From Tridacna crocea (Eukaryota; Mollusca; Bivalvia; Cardiida; Cardiidae): a stretch of DNA of 64,000 bases. The stretch spans positions 12,103,501 through 12,167,500 of the forward strand of contig OX031060.1 in NCBI GenBank assembly GCA_943736015.1, given 5' to 3'. The position numbers and the translations under genes are program-made. A model generated the notes under the pieces. That model ran no database searches, was not told the origin of the DNA, and saw only the letters and a program-made list of their open reading frames with translations. Of this stretch, positions 24,112 to 36,100 are shown piece by piece (within the stretch, counting starts at the first letter, position 1; each line of letters opens with the position of its first letter).

Positions 24112-24183
24112 ATGACTGCGGAAACGGAGCAAACTCAAAAGAATCTTCAACCACATCTTTCTAAACAGGACCTTTCAACTTTA
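24112..24183 (+). CDS. EIF2S3: EIF2S3 coding exon 1
   Basis: ATG at 24112 and 24 codons ending [13 protein letters not shown], matching the QPHLSRQDLTTL N-terminus of vertebrate eIF2 gamma. Donor GTTAGT at 24184; reading on hits a stop three codons later. Confidence 0.92.
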
Positions 24184-27100
24184 GTTAGTAACTAATGACA
24201 TTTCATATATCCAAGATTATAATCCATAAGTTTCAATTTTTACAGAGTATTTATTTTCACATTCAAACTAACTCTAACTTCGCCGGCTGGTGTCTGGAGA
24301 AATCGGCCCCTGGAGAAATCGGCCCCGGGAGAAATCGGCCTCAAAACGCTTGGGGCCGATTTCTCCGGAGAAATCGGCCCCTGGGGACGATTTCTCTGGA
24401 GAAATCGGCCCCGACAGAAATTTTGGAGAAATCGTCCCCAATGCCAAATTTTATATATATAGATATTGCTTTTTCAGAAAATGTAATTTCCATTTAGGTT
24501 TTATTTAACACATTCACTGTGTAAGCCATGTCTTGTTTCAAGTTGTATTTGATTACACCTTCTTTGTTGTTTTTATGGCAATTTTCATAGTTTTTCACAC
24601 TGATTGTTCTTTTTTTCACACTTTCACAGAGGTAGCCTACACCTGAAAGATTGTTGAATGTTTGTGTTTGTTTGAAATTGATATTGAACGAATTATGAAT
24701 TATAAATGCTCACGATGCATATATGTGTATTTTTTATATCATTAAAACCTATTTTTTTTGCACCTTTCTCTCTCGATCTCTCTCCCTTTCTGCATGTTCG
24801 GCATAGGTAATTGTTATCAATTTCATATTGTTGTTCTTCGTCGGATCAGATCTTACCCCCTCTCTCTCACTGTTAATGAATATTGTTCATGTTACAGAAT
24901 GGTTTTTAGAACCATCAGTTGTTTTTCCTCAACCTTTTCACATTTACTCCTTTTCCCACAATGTTTTCAAAAGCCCTTTCCTACAGGTTTTTTAAAACAC
25001 GGGATTGTGCGGTAATGGGTTAAGTTAATCGATCATTGGTTCGATCAACGAAAGAGTTCTCCGCTGTATATAAAAGAGTGATATAACTGATAATTAGGCC
25101 ATTGTGGACTCTATTTTATTTCATCGAAAAAAAAAGGATGCATTTAAAAAAAACCTGTAAGAGAGGGCTTTTAAAAACATAGTGGGAAAAGGAGTAAATG
25201 TCAGCACTTTTGCACTTTCTCCTTTTCCACAATTTTTCCCACCCAAAAACAAAAACAATTTTTCCAGTTATATTTAATTTGTTGTCTGCAAATCCTTGAA
25301 TTTTGACCCGTCTAAATTTTTGTCGTTTGGTAAAGAGCTAATTACACAAAATAACCGGGTCACTTGTAGTACAATGAAAAATGATAGAAAGAGAGAGTCA
25401 GAAAATGCAGCGGAAGTATACAGTTTGAGAGATCGAGTATAATACCCGATCAAGATAGAGAGAGAGAGAGAGAGAGGGAGGAAACAGACATAGAAAGACA
25501 CAATAGGTTGGAGAAAGAAATCTGATGGTTCTAAAAACCATTCTGTGACATGAACAATATTTATAAACAGAGAGAAAGAGAGAGAGAGAGAGATCTGATC
25601 CGACTCAGAACAATAATATGAAATCTAACAGGTGTAGGCTACCCGTGTGAAGGTGAGAAAAAAGAACTATCAGTGTGAAAAACTGTGAAAATTGCCTTAA
25701 AAACAACAAAGAAGGTGCAATCAAATACAACTTGAAACATACCTGGGAGTGGGTGTCAATTTTGGGATTTTTCATTGGCCCAAACATTCGGCGCGAGTAC
25801 TGGTGTAGTTCCCAGGAAGCAGAATCGAGAGAGATTGGTAAAAGTTGTAAGAACTTGTTTCTCAATCGATGTAAAATAAATATGTTTAAACTAACTTGAA
25901 ACAAGACATGGCTTACACAGTGCATGTGTTAAATAAAACCTAAATGGAAATTACATTTTCTGAAAAAGCAGTATCTATATATATAAAATTTGACATTGGG
26001 GACGATTTCTCCAAAATTTCTATTGGGGCCGATTTCTCTGGAGAAATCGTCCCCAGGGGCCGATTTCTCCAGAGAAATCGGCCCCAAGCGTTTTGGGGCC
26101 GATTTCTCCAAGGGCCGATTTCTCCAGGGGCCGATTTCTCCAGCATTCCGCCGGCTGGAACAGCTGATCGTTTCAAATCCACTACGAAGCCACATTTTTA
26201 AATAATTTTTATAGATCTATATCTTTATTTTGATAGCGTTTTGGTAACAATTTCATGAAAGTTATGTGTACTAGTTAACATAATGATCAGCTTTATAAAT
26301 TTCTTGTTTCGAGTTGAACGTCGGAATACATGTACATGCTGTACCGAAGTGGAAGTCGGACAAGGTGAGTTTTCAAAATGAAACGCTAGGATCTGGGTTT
26401 TAAGAAAAAAGTGTCCCATAGACTTTGGGACCAGAGATATAGTCAGTTTGGCCCAATTGTAGGCTAAAGGTTTCGGGGGCATAACTAGGATGATTGACTC
26501 ATGGCAAAGTATCAAGGCTACTCTTTAACACTTTACCTGATGACAAAATTCTAATTGTCCATACTGACTATATCTGTAGAGTGCAGACTTGAACGTGATA
26601 AGATTTGTGTTTGAAAAGGATGAAGGCAGTGAGAAAAATATGGTTTTGAAAAGGACAAAACGACAAAATTTTAGACGGGACCAAAAGGATTAAGGAAAGT
26701 GGCATTTTGGAACACACACACCCATATTTTCTTTTTTCTCTTTCCAGAAAGTTGATAAATTGACCCCACTCACTCCAGAGGTGATCAGTCGGCAGGCCAC
26801 AATTAATATAGGTATTATAAAGTGTGCATATTTATGGCCAAATTTCTGTATAAACTCATTACCAAACGACAAAATTTTAGGTTCGTCCAAATCAAAAGCA
26901 TTTGCAGATGACAACATAAAAGTGACTGAAAATTTGAAATTCGTTTCGTGAAGGATAGAAAACATTGTGGGAAAAGGAGAAAATGCTGGTTACTAGCATT
27001 TTCTCCTTTCCCACAATGTTCTCTAAAGGCTTCTTTCTCAGGGGCGTCAAAAGTAGGGATTGTGTGGTAATTTGTTAACTAGATGTTATGAAAGTATCAG

Positions 27101-30100
27101 TGTGGACATCATGATGTTTATAAAAGGACTCTAATACAGTAACATCAAGGTTAAACTAACCTGGATATATGTATAACAGAATATAGAAGAGTGAAAGTCT
27201 GAAATTAGATATAATAGTTTGTTTTTAGTCTGATCATAATCTACACAATTTAATAGGAGCAACTTAAGATGTGACCTGAACTCTGAAAGTCTCTGAGAGA
27301 TATTCAGTTACATAAAAAACTCCAGGAGATCATGGATAGGTGTACTGGCTGCCGTGATATAACTGAGCAAATGTTGAAATGGGTAGATCTAAATTTCATG
27401 AAACATGTGGTGTAATCTTTGACTAACACTTTCTTCTCTTGTTCCAGATATTAAAACAAGGTGGATTAACCCTTTCCCCAAATAATGCCTACTTTTGATG
27501 ACGCTGGGAAAAAGTCTTTTTGAAAACATTGCGAGACAATGAGAAAATGCTGGTAACCAGCATTTTCCTTTTTTTTTTCACAATGTTCCCCAAATAATGC
27601 CTACTTTTGATGACACTGGGAAAAAGCCTTTTTGAAAACATTGCGAGACAATGAGAAAATGCTGGTAACCAGCATTTTTTTTTTTTTTCCCACAATGTTC
27701 CCCAAATAATGCCTACTTTTGATGACACTGGGAAAAAGCCTTTTTGAAAACATTGCGAGACAATGAGAAAATGCTGGTAACCAGCATTTTCCTTTTTTTT
27801 TTTCACAATGTTCCCCAAATAATGCCTACTTTTGATGACACTGGGAAAAAGGCCTTTTGAAAACATTGCGAGACAATGAGAAAATGCTGGTAACCAGCAT
27901 TTTCCTTTTTTTTTTCACAATGTTTTGTATCCTATCAGATCAGTTTTCATAATTTGTTCCCCCTTTTTTCAGTCACCTGCAAATGCTTTCAGTTTGGACA
28001 AATCTAAATTTTTGTTGAGTGGTAAAGAGTTAAAGAAATATTAACACATTCACAGATAAGTTCATGCAGATCGGCACATGTGGTGACTTTTTCACTTTCA
28101 GACAAGTTAAGTTAATGATGAATCTTACAATCCTTCATTCTGCTTTACTCTGTTAGGTACTCTAATTAACCCCTTACCCCATAAGGCATTTTTATGGTAT
28201 CTCTAATTGACCCTAAATAACAGCAAGGATGAAGCCATTTCTTATGTGTACATGTATAACCGGGAGGGGAATTCTACATCATTTATTTATTATTTCTTCA
28301 CCATTTTATCACTGAGGGGAATAATAGAATAAGTCAACAAGACAAATGTTTCGTTTTCAAACTTTCAATTTCTTCTAATTTCATATATCCAAAAATTCTA
28401 AAATACGTCCAAAGTCATCAAAGCCAAATTAATTTCTAAAATGTCCAAATATTCCAAAGGTCTAAATTCTTCAAAGCCAAAATTATTTCTGTCTCTCTCA
28501 TCCTATAATCTTTCTATCCAAATCTCATACTTCCCATGATCCTCATCCATCCTACATCCAATCATAATCATTCTTACACTCACTCATCTTAATTTATTTG
28601 TTTCTCTCTGTCTCATTGGTCAATTGCTCACTCACTCATTTTCCCGCCTTTTCTTACCAGATCATCAACATCAAAGGAGTATAGCACCTACTTGAAATTT
28701 ATTACCAACATGGATTACCAATAGGGGTCTAATGTAATAGTTCCACTAGATTACTGCAATGACTTTCTGATAAGGTTCCAAATGCTACCAAATGTTGCAT
28801 ATCCATATGTTCAAGCTTAGACAACTAGCAAACCCTTCATATAGACAGATTACTAAGTAAAACTTGAACATAGATTATTAAAACTCATTTTCAACTATAA
28901 TTATTAATTAAATATTTTAACAAACAATGACTGCAATATGCCTTGGGTGACACATGACACCTTTTGATAGCATAGAAAACATTGTGACAAAAGGTGAAAT
29001 TGCTCGTTTTCAAAAGGCTCCTACAAGCAATGCGTAGAAATGAGTATCTATGGAGTAAAGGGTTAATTGATGAATCAGTAGCTTTGTAGATAAGAAAATA
29101 TAATCAAACATCATTTTTCCTTTTACAGGTACCATTGGTCATGTAGCTCATGGAAAGTCAACTCTTGTGAAAGCTATATCAGGTGTACAGGTATGCAGAT
29201 GCAAAAGAGCTTTGCTCTGGCAAAAGGGGATTTAACTCTTTAGCAAACGACAAAATTTTAGACTGGTCCAAATTGAAGGCCATTGCAGACGATAAATTAA
29301 ATTTGGCCAAAGTGATGATTAAATCTTTTAAAGGGTAGAAAACATTGTGGAAAAAGGAGAAAATGCTGGTTTCCAGCATTTTCTCCTTTTCCCACTATGT
29401 TTTCAAAAGGTTTCTTCTTTGGTGTCATTAAAAGTCAGGATTGTGTGGTAAGCGCGGACATTTTTGAGTTGCATTTTTTTGCCGTCTTCCAAGTGCTTTC
29501 ATTTTGGACTAGCTTAAAATTTTGTCGTTTGGTAAAGAGTTAAAGCGGTGGACTCTTGACCTGGCCATTTTTATGGACAATATTTTTAGTTTACCCTTTT
29601 CTTTTAGGCCCTTACATTAAAATCCAACATTTCACCCTGAAAAAGAAAGTTTTTGAATTCATTGTTGAAAAAGGAGAAAGTGCTTGTTTTTACCCTTCTC
29701 TAAATAATTTTCAAATTTTGAGCCAGATTTATTTTGTTGCCCTCAAATGCTTTCAATTTGGAAAAGTCTGAAAATTTGTTATCCAAAAAGACATCATGCA
29801 AGGTTCAGGAGAGTACTAAACTGACCAGATATGACATTATGGTGCTAGGATGCTATACACAGATAACAGACTAACATGTCACAAGAATTGCCTTAACCCT
29901 TTACTCCATAGATACTCATTTCTACACATTGCTTGTAGGAGCCTTTGGAAAACATTGTGGCAAACGGTGAAATTGCTCGTCACAAGCAATTTCACCTTTT
30001 GTCACAATGTTTTCTACGCTATCAAAAGGTGTCATATACACATAAGAAACGGCTTCATCATTGCTATTATTTAGGGTCAATTAGAGATACCATAGAAATG

Positions 30101-33100
30101 CCTTATGGGCTAAAGGGTTAACACTAGCATAAGCTCTTTGCCAATCAAACCTTTGATGTCATCACTCCCATTCTGAAAATGAGGCAACTAGAGAAAATGT
30201 CGAGAAGCAGCATTTTCTTTTTTCCCACATTTTTTTCCTCTCTTCTCAGAAAAGTCCACCAGTTGAGCTACATCTATTTTTTTGTCTGCAAATGGTGTAA
30301 ATTTGAACAAATCTAAAATTTTGTTGTTTGTTATGAATTAATACAGGGAGGCGAAAGGGTGGAACATGGCAGCACATTTGTCAGTAAAACTCTAATGTGT
30401 TAGTGAAAGCTATTTGATCTCTCATTCATCACATTTTGAATTTAGTTCTTATTCTTAATTTCAAGATTAACTTGCTGATTGGCAGAGGTATGCTGTCATT
30501 TTTAAGAAACTGTATGTACATCTGATATTTTTGAGTTCTATTGTCATTCATAAGAATGGTCAAAATGGAGCACTAAATACATGTGCTTATTTCTTTCAGA
30601 CTGTCAGATTTAAGAATGAGAAAGTCAGAAATATCACAATAAAACTTGGATATGCAAATGCAAAGGTAAGAACTCGACACTTTTAAAGATCTGATATTTA
30701 ACCCTTAGGCTGCTCAGTGCAACTCAATGACCTTATGTGGACAGTGCAGAATGTGCAGTCTGATCTTGGATCTGCTCTGTCCAGTAGGGAGATATTTTTA
30801 AAAAAAAAAAAAGAATTTGAAACAGTATTTTTTCAGATTTTGTTTTAAAAGAGTTATTTAACATATTTAGCAGGAAAAGAATTAAGCATATTGACATTGT
30901 CTAGAACCATCCAATGCGCAGGGTTTCTTAATTTTTTAACAGACTACTTTTTGGCCCACTGAAAATACTACTAATTAGACGAAGTAGAAATTTTGAAAGG
31001 AAGGAAAATATCACTTTTCAGTCATATGGAAATGGTCTCGAGAAATGATTCCATTGCATGAATCCTGCCAGGACTCCTTTTCCCACTGTATTACAAAAGT
31101 ATTTATATGCAGGGGCAGGAAAATATGCTTGTACATTAATGGCTTAATGAGAATGCATCCGTGTGTTGAAATTTTATCAACTTTTAACCTGCCACATTTT
31201 TGTTACAGATTTACAAGTGTGACAATGATTCATGTCCTAGACCTGGTTGTTACAGATCCTGTAGCAGTAACAAAGAAGACTCATTTCCATGTGATAGGCC
31301 AGGGTGTAGTGGTCGCTTTCAGCTTTTAAGGTAGCACTGATTTTTTTCAACTTGTTGAACCCTTTACCAAACAATCTCTTGTTTTTACGACCCTAAGATA
31401 GAAGCCTTTCGAAAACATTCTGGGGAAAGGAGAAAATGCTGGTGACCAGCATCTTCTACTTCGTCCACTATGTTTACTGTCCTGTTGGAAACAAATTTCA
31501 ATTTTTGAGCTTTGTCATATTTTGTCGTCTGCAAGTGCTTTCAGTTTGGACCAGTCTGAAATTTTGTCGTTTGGTAAAGAGTTAAATGATTCTCTGGCAA
31601 AAGAGGATTTAATACATCAGCTACTGTGTGCTATAACTAGCAAGTTATATAATTAATGGATCCATAAAATGGATTTTGTCCAACAACCAAACGAATCATG
31701 AGGTAGACTGATCCTCAGACATGTAGAATTGACTGATAGCAAAAAGTTTCAACCAAGGTCAGCCTGCGCAGATGTGCAGGCTGACCTTTGTTGATACTTT
31801 TTGCAAATTTATAAAAGCCCTCTCTTCACAGATCATGGTTTTTTATTTATATGTGATTGTAAAACCAAATTTAGTAATCACTCTCAGTGATTGCTTCTTG
31901 TGTACTTGTGATGTTAATAGTGCAAAAATTTGACTGCAGTCATGATGGGACTCATCCTATGACAGCATCGTTTTTCTTGTTATTTAATGAGGTCTTTCAG
32001 TTATAAGCTTAGTCTGTAAGCTAAAATACATGGCTAGTAATCTTTAATTAAGAGATTTGGAGTTTGAGACCAGTCCTGGTCAAGTTATGTTACTGGATAA
32101 ATGTCAGTCATTTGGACAGGGTTTATAGTTCTCACTTGTTGAACATGGTTCGACCAGAACCTATGTGAGAAAAATGGCCAGTGACTTGTGAAAAGTGTTG
32201 TGTGAATGAAAGGAAACGCTACCATGGAATGGTATGATTACTGGCAAGGCTTCCTCTGTCGAGTGCTGCTGATGCCAAATGTGAGAATGAACCCTTTCCC
32301 GAACGAAAACAATCTAGCCTTGTCCAAATTGAAAGCATTTGTAGACGATAATTCCAGTCTGGCTCAAAAGGAGCAATTTTTTGTTGATAGGGAAGAAAAC
32401 ATTGTTGCAAAGGAAAAAATGTTACCAGCATTTTCTCCTTTTCCCAAAATGTTTTCAAAAGGCTTCCTTCTCAGGGTGGTCTAAAGTCAGGATTGTGTGG
32501 TAAAAAGTTAGGAGAGAACAAGAATTAGACTTGCTAAAATTAGAATCATTTGCTGGCTAAAGTTAAAATGTGGCTTAAATTATAGAATATGTCTTTGATA
32601 CAGTAGAAAAATGTGTGGGAAATGGAAGAAATGCTGGTTGCCATCATTTTCTCCTTTTGCCACAATGATTTCAAAAGGCTTCTTCCTTAGAATTGTGTAA
32701 ACTTAGGATTATGTAGTTAAGTGTTAATTTTCCAAAAAAATGAAATATTTTCCAGACATGTATCGTTTGTTGACTGCCCTGGCCATGACATTCTTATGGC
32801 AACCATGTTGAATGGAGCAGCAGTTATGGATGCAGCTTTACTTCTCGTTGGTATGAAATGTTTTGTATTTTATTGATTCAGCTCACAAGTTTTTCCATGG
32901 ACAATTTTGAGTGGGTATTTTGACTCCATTTGAATGACAGATTTTGAAGGATATACTGAAAGTTCTGAATAATAGATTTTCAAGGACATACTGAAAGTTC
33001 GAAAGCCTTAATTCAAAGGAAAAAGGGTCAGGAAAAATCAATGTAATGTTTTATTCTATATTAGTGCACCAAGGCCCCCGCCCTTTCAAAGACAGGGGTG

Positions 33101-36100
33101 GCTCAATTGCTCCCTTTGCAAAATTATTAATTTCCAAAAATGAATTTATCTGCATGTTGTACTGTTATTATTATACTGCAAAGAAATTTCCTGTGATCTG
33201 ATTGGATAATTTGGATATTATGCCTTAAACATTTACATCATGTACACTGGCAAAACCAATGGAAAAGCTGTTTCCCTTTTGGGAGCCCCATATACATGAC
33301 TACCAGGACAACATCAAAAATGACAGGGTCAATCAAGATTAACACCAAGATTATGTGCTAAAGTGGCACGTTTTATCACATACAATTAAGGTTTCAGTGA
33401 TGTCAGTGCCCAGTGACATCAGTTTTCATTGAAATGGGGCACTCAGAAGGGAAATTGTATTTCGTCATTGTACTCTTTTTCTTAATCCAAAAGCAGGTAA
33501 AATTGGCTTAACAGACATTGGAATGGTAAAACTTTACAGTATAATAAATTTGTTGTATAGTTGCCACCTCGCCTTCTGCTTGGGGCGACATGATTCACCA
33601 CAGCGGTGAACAAGTTTCCAAGTCCCCCGCCACCTGATAGTACAACTAATGATGTGTTGATATTTTCAGCTGGAAACGAGTCCTGTCCACAACCACAGAC
33701 ATCAGAACATCTAGCTGCTGTAGAAATCATGAAATTAAAACACATTCTCATACTTCAAAATAAGATAGATCTTGTGAAAGAGAGCCAGGCAAAAGAGCAG
33801 TATGAACAGATATTAGCTTTTGTCAAAGGTAAGACTGGTTTGTTTGGTTAACTCTTTTAATCCTTTACCAAACCACAATATTTTAGACTGGTCCAAATTG
33901 AAAGCACTTGCAGATGGCAAAATAGCCAAAACTCAAAAATACAATGTTGTATCCAGTAGGGCAGAAAACATTGTGGGAAAAGGAGAAAATGTTGGTTACC
34001 AGCATTTTCTCCTTTTCTCACAATGTTTTCTAAAGGCTTCTTTCTCAGGGTCATCAAAAGTAGGGATTGTGTGGTAATGGGTTAATACACAATCCTGACT
34101 TTTAACAACCTTAAGGAAGGAGCCGTTTGCAAACATTGTAGGAAAAGGAGAAAATGCAAATAACCAGCATTTTCTTCTATTCCCACAATATACAAAGTTT
34201 GGTCATATGATGTCCCTGGCATCAAAACTGGCACTGCCCCGGAGGTCACAGGAACAAAGAAGGAAAATTTTTAAATTTCTTTTTCTCTTAAATGGGAAGG
34301 TGTAGAGCTTTGATATTTGGTATGTAGCATCTTTGAGTGGACTTCTACCAAGTTTGTTCCAAGGATGCTGCTTTGGTCAAAACAGGCCCAGTCCCGGGGG
34401 TCACAAGTTCGAACATGGGACAAAGAAGGAAAATTTGAAATTCTTCTTTGAAACTGGAAGGTGTAGAGCTTTGATATTTGATTGCCCTATGTCCGGAGTC
34501 TGTCGCCCATCAACAATTTCTTTAAACATCTTCTTCTCCTAACCCACTGGGACAATCTTGATGAAACTTGGCAGGGATCGATGTTCCTTGGGTAAAGCTT
34601 TACCAAAGTTGTTCAAAGAATTGAATTTCACTCATAAGCTATAGTCTAAGGTGAGCGTTCCAGGGCCGATGGCCCTCTTGTTTTCATTTGGTAAAGGCTT
34701 GAATATCAAAAAAGCCATGCTCTGTGTAAGGAAGTTTAATATATTTGCTAAAAACATCAACCAAGGCCAGCCTGTGTCAAATCTCATTATTAAATCAATA
34801 CCAAATGACAAAATTTTAGGTTTGTCTAAATCCAAAGCGTTTGTAGACTACAAAATAAAAGGGATTGAAAATTTGAAATTTGATATAGAAAGGGTAGAAA
34901 ACATTGTGGGAAAAGGCTACTAGCATTTTCCCACAATGTTTTCTAAAGGCTTTTTTCTCAGGGGCATCAAAAGTAGGGACTGTGTTGTAATGGGTTAAAA
35001 CAGTCAGACAAAATGGATTGTACTGATCGATAGTTATAATATGACTTGGACTGCTATAATGCAATACTAAGCTGTGTTAAAACCCTTTTGCTATAACATG
35101 GATCATACATGCTTTAATATCCACAGGAACAATAGCAGAGGGGGCACCAGTAATTCCAATCTCGGCCCAGCTGAAATACAACATTGATGTTGTTTGTGAA
35201 TACATCACGAAAAAGATACCTGTCCCTATGAGGGATTTCACCTCAGAACCAAGACTTATTGGTATGTTGGATTATTCTATATGTAACCCCTCACACAAAA
35301 AGAGATAATCTGGGAAATCAACTAAATAACATTAAAATGGATCAAAAATGAGTGCAGGTTTATTTAAGTTGATAGTTCAAAAATGATTGTATAAATAGAG
35401 GATATTTGTCTTTTTCGTTGAAAGATCGAAATTTATTTCATCGAGTGGACACCATCGGTAATATTTTCACGAGTGGTGCAGCCACGAGTGAAAATATTAC
35501 TGATGGTGTTCATGAGATGAAATAAATTTTGATCTTTCACCAAAAAAAACAAATATTTTATTTATTTCATGCTTTTAACCCTTTCTGGGAGGAGCTTTAT
35601 CAAAGTCCAATACAGTTCTTTTACGTTATTCCCCGTGGTGTAGCCCTCCCACATAGCATTGCATTACAATATTACGTCAAGCGCAAGAAATGTAAGGTAT
35701 ATGACGTCATATTTCCCATCTGGTTGTTAGGCACGCGCAACTTATCTAGGCAACAAGAGCATGAAAGTCAGTATTTTCACTGGTTGTACCAGTGCAAGAT
35801 TGAAAATTATTTTCACTGCTATTTCTCGATATCCTACCGGAAGGCATGAAATAACAAGGTATAATGACCACTATTTATACAGAAAACATCATAAAAGCAA
35901 AAAGTATCAACAGTGGTTAACCTGTGGAATTCGCAGATCCAAGAAGGTCCCTATTTGGGGGACAGGTCACATATTTCTAACATATTTAAGCTATATAACC
36001 ATGTTCCATCATGTGCATTACCTTCAGAGTTCATCATATACTTAAACTCTTAACCGAATGAAAAAAAAAAGAAGAATTGAGACTGGACCAATTTGAAAAA

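Larger units (their letters stand above)
24291..26148. mobile_element. Foldback DNA transposon with GGAGAAATCGGCCCC subrepeats
   Basis: 1858 bp in EIF2S3 intron 1, flanked by an exact 10-bp repeat CGCCGGCTGG (24281-24290 and 26149-26158). Both ends carry several GGAGAAATCGGCCC units in both directions, then long inverted arms (about 24430-24930 and 25545-25995) that match over several hundred bp, including GAATGGTTTTTAGAACCATC. The right arm has a SINE insertion; the centre holds MITE pieces and GA repeats. Apparent long ORFs here are arm artefacts. Confidence 0.82.

Noticed and set aside
24195-24508. ORFs with repeated [10 protein letters not shown] / EIGPWRNRP, also at 25929-26205
   Set aside because: Generated by the GGAGAAATCGGCCCC subrepeats of the foldback element; both strands and two frames are open for the same reason.
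27489-27866. 125-codon minus-strand ORF
   Set aside because: It is the tandem MITE array (112-bp units) read through; the repeats explain it.
27476-27925. Regular array resembling a CRISPR
   Set aside because: Units are tandem MITE copies without distinct spacers, in an animal intron.
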